A stretch of DNA of 7,997 bases, taken from positions 1 to 7,997 of the forward strand of contig VFMC01000047.1 of NCBI GenBank assembly GCA_006515795.1, read 5' to 3'. Position 1 is the first letter of the stretch; each line of letters starts with the position of its first letter. Shown in pieces: positions 6,926 to 7,997 of this stretch. The translations under genes were made by a program, and so were the position numbers. The stretch comes from Acidimicrobiaceae bacterium (GTDB lineage Bacteria; Actinomycetota; Acidimicrobiia; Acidimicrobiales; Ilumatobacteraceae). Under the pieces are notes generated by a model. That model saw only the letters and a program-made list of their open reading frames with translations. It was not told where the DNA came from and ran no database searches.

Positions 6926-7997
6926 ATGAAGATCACCGGGGCCCAAGCCCTCATCAAGGCCCTCGAGATGGAGGGCGTGGAAGTGATGTTCGGCCTTCCC
7001 GGTGGCTGCATCCTGCCCGCCTACGATCCGCTGCTCGACAGTTCGATCCGCCACATCCTCGTTCGCCACGAGCAGGGCGCGGGCCACATGGCCGAGGGCT
7101 ACGCCCACGTCACCGGCCGTCCCGGAGTGGCCATGGTCACCAGCGGTCCGGCGGCCACCAACATGGTCACACCGCTGATGGACGCGTACATGGACTCGAT
7201 CCCGATGGTGTGCATCACCGGCCAGGTGCCGACCTCGGCGATCGGCACCGACGCATTCCAGGAGTGCGACACCGTCGGCATCACCCGCAGCGCCACCAAG
7301 CACAACGAGCTGGTCATGACCGCGCAGGATCTGCCGCTGGCCGTGCGCCAGGCGTTCCACATCGCCACCACCGGCCGACCGGGCCCCACGCTCATCGACG
7401 TGCCCAAAGATGTGCTCACCGCCACGATGGACTGGTACTGGCCCGGCGACGACGAGGTGTCCGACAGCCTTCCCGGCTACCGGCCGACCGTGAAGGGGCA
7501 TGCCCGCATGATCAAGGAGGCGGCTCGCCACATCCTGGCCGCCGAGCGGCCGGTCATCTACGCCGGCGGTGGCATCCTCAGGGCGCGGGCAGCCGAGGCG
7601 CTGCGCGAGCTGGCCGAGCTCACCGACATCCACGTCGTCACCACGCTGATGGCTCGCGGCGCCTTCCCCGACGATCACCCGTTGTGCCTCGGCATGCCGG
7701 GCATGCACGGCAACGCCACCGCGATCACCGCGATGCAAAAGAGCGACTTGCTGATCACGCTCGGGGCCCGTTTCGACGACCGCATCACCGGCAAGGTGTC
7801 CTCGTTCGCTCCGGACGCCAAGGTCATCCACGTCGACATCGACCCAGCCGAGCAGGGCAAGGTCCGCCGGCCCGACGTGCCGATCGTCGGCGACGCCAAG
7901 TACGTGATCGAAGAGATCGTGAAGGCGCTCAAGGACATGATCCGCAGCGGCGAGAGCCAGGCCGACACGAGCGCGTGGAAGAGCCGCGTCAGCGGCT
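6926..7997 (+). CDS. ilvB: Acetolactate synthase large (catalytic) subunit, 3'-truncated by window edge
   Basis: IlvB condenses pyruvate with pyruvate or 2-oxobutyrate to give acetolactate or acetohydroxybutyrate, the first common step of valine, leucine and isoleucine synthesis, using ThDP, Mg and FAD. The frame is open from ATG 6926 to the window end, giving 357 codons of an enzyme usually near 570-620 residues. The ThDP-binding N-domain shows VEVMFGLPGGCILPAYD (residues 18-34) and RHEQGAGHMAEGYA (47-60) with the catalytic Glu49, then TSGPAATN and GQVPTSAIGTDAFQE. GRPGPTLIDVPKDV closes the first domain. The FAD-binding middle domain begins with RPVIYAGGG, and GARFDDRITGKV is visible near the end. 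AAGGAG (6912-6917) lies eight bases before the ATG. Expression is probably governed by the upstream leader. The C-terminal ThDP domain and any ilvN/ilvC genes lie outside the window. Confidence 0.97.
   Translation, partial: MKITGAQALIKALEMEGVEVMFGLPGGCILPAYDPLLDSSIRHILVRHEQGAGHMAEGYAHVTGRPGVAMVTSGPAATNMVTPLMDAYMDSIPMVCITGQVPTSAIGTDAFQECDTVGITRSATKHNELVMTAQDLPLAVRQAFHIATTGRPGPTLIDVPKDVLTATMDWYWPGDDEVSDSLPGYRPTVKGHARMIKEAARHILAAERPVIYAGGGILRARAAEALRELAELTDIHVVTTLMARGAFPDDHPLCLGMPGMHGNATAITAMQKSDLLITLGARFDDRITGKVSSFAPDAKVIHVDIDPAEQGKVRRPDVPIVGDAKYVIEEIVKALKDMIRSGESQADTSAWKSRVSG

Noticed and set aside
6878..7831. 317-codon minus-strand open frame opposite ilvB
   Set aside because: It is antisense to a strongly conserved ilvB and rich in His/Gly/Val/Asp as expected for a shadow frame. 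It also runs into the tandem repeat region.

Overview
The window is GC-rich, almost wholly coding DNA, and looks like a chromosomal segment from an actinobacterium. An Acidimicrobiia/Ilumatobacter-like origin is my guess, not proven. The pointers are high GC with frequent GTG starts, a DUF3054 membrane protein, an HpaC/HsaB-type flavin reductase, a myo-inositol-phosphate synthase, and an ilvB leader of the type described for Corynebacterium ilvBNC. No rRNA, tRNA, CRISPR array, insertion sequence or phage gene is visible.

Layout, left to right. (1) Positions 1-1337 (+) hold the 3' part of ilvD (dihydroxy-acid dehydratase), cut by the window edge. (2) Convergent to it is a minus-strand group of three genes, read right to left: a flavin reductase (start 2729), a DUF3054 membrane protein coupled to it by a TGATG junction, and a stand-alone cyclic-nucleotide-binding domain protein. 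(3) Divergent from the flavin reductase, across only 45 bp, are a 5-formyltetrahydrofolate cyclo-ligase and a PLP-dependent threonine/serine dehydratase-like enzyme (+). (4) Convergent to these is a 438-residue inositol-3-phosphate synthase (-). (5) About 200 bp beyond its start, a divergent two-gene unit (+) encodes a small secreted helical protein and, overlapping it by ATGA, a Ser/Thr/Ala/Pro-rich putative lipoprotein with a very acidic C-terminal helix. (6) From about 6689 an ilvB control region begins: a likely promoter, a 14-codon leader peptide (half of its residues Leu/Val/Ile), a 9-bp hairpin starting at the leader stop codon, an intrinsic terminator, a C-rich array of 14-nt tandem repeats and a Shine-Dalgarno site. 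It leads into ilvB (acetolactate synthase large subunit, from 6926), cut by the right edge.

The clearest theme is branched-chain amino acid synthesis. IlvB and IlvD catalyse two steps of the pathway, and the dehydratase could supply 2-oxobutyrate for isoleucine if it acts on threonine. The most informative non-coding element is the ilvB leader, which reads as a transcription attenuator sensing Val/Ile/Leu-tRNA charging. It probably starts as a leaderless mRNA and carries an unexplained repeat array between terminator and gene. The least explained coding part is the secreted protein/lipoprotein pair, whose opposite charges suggest the two products may interact.
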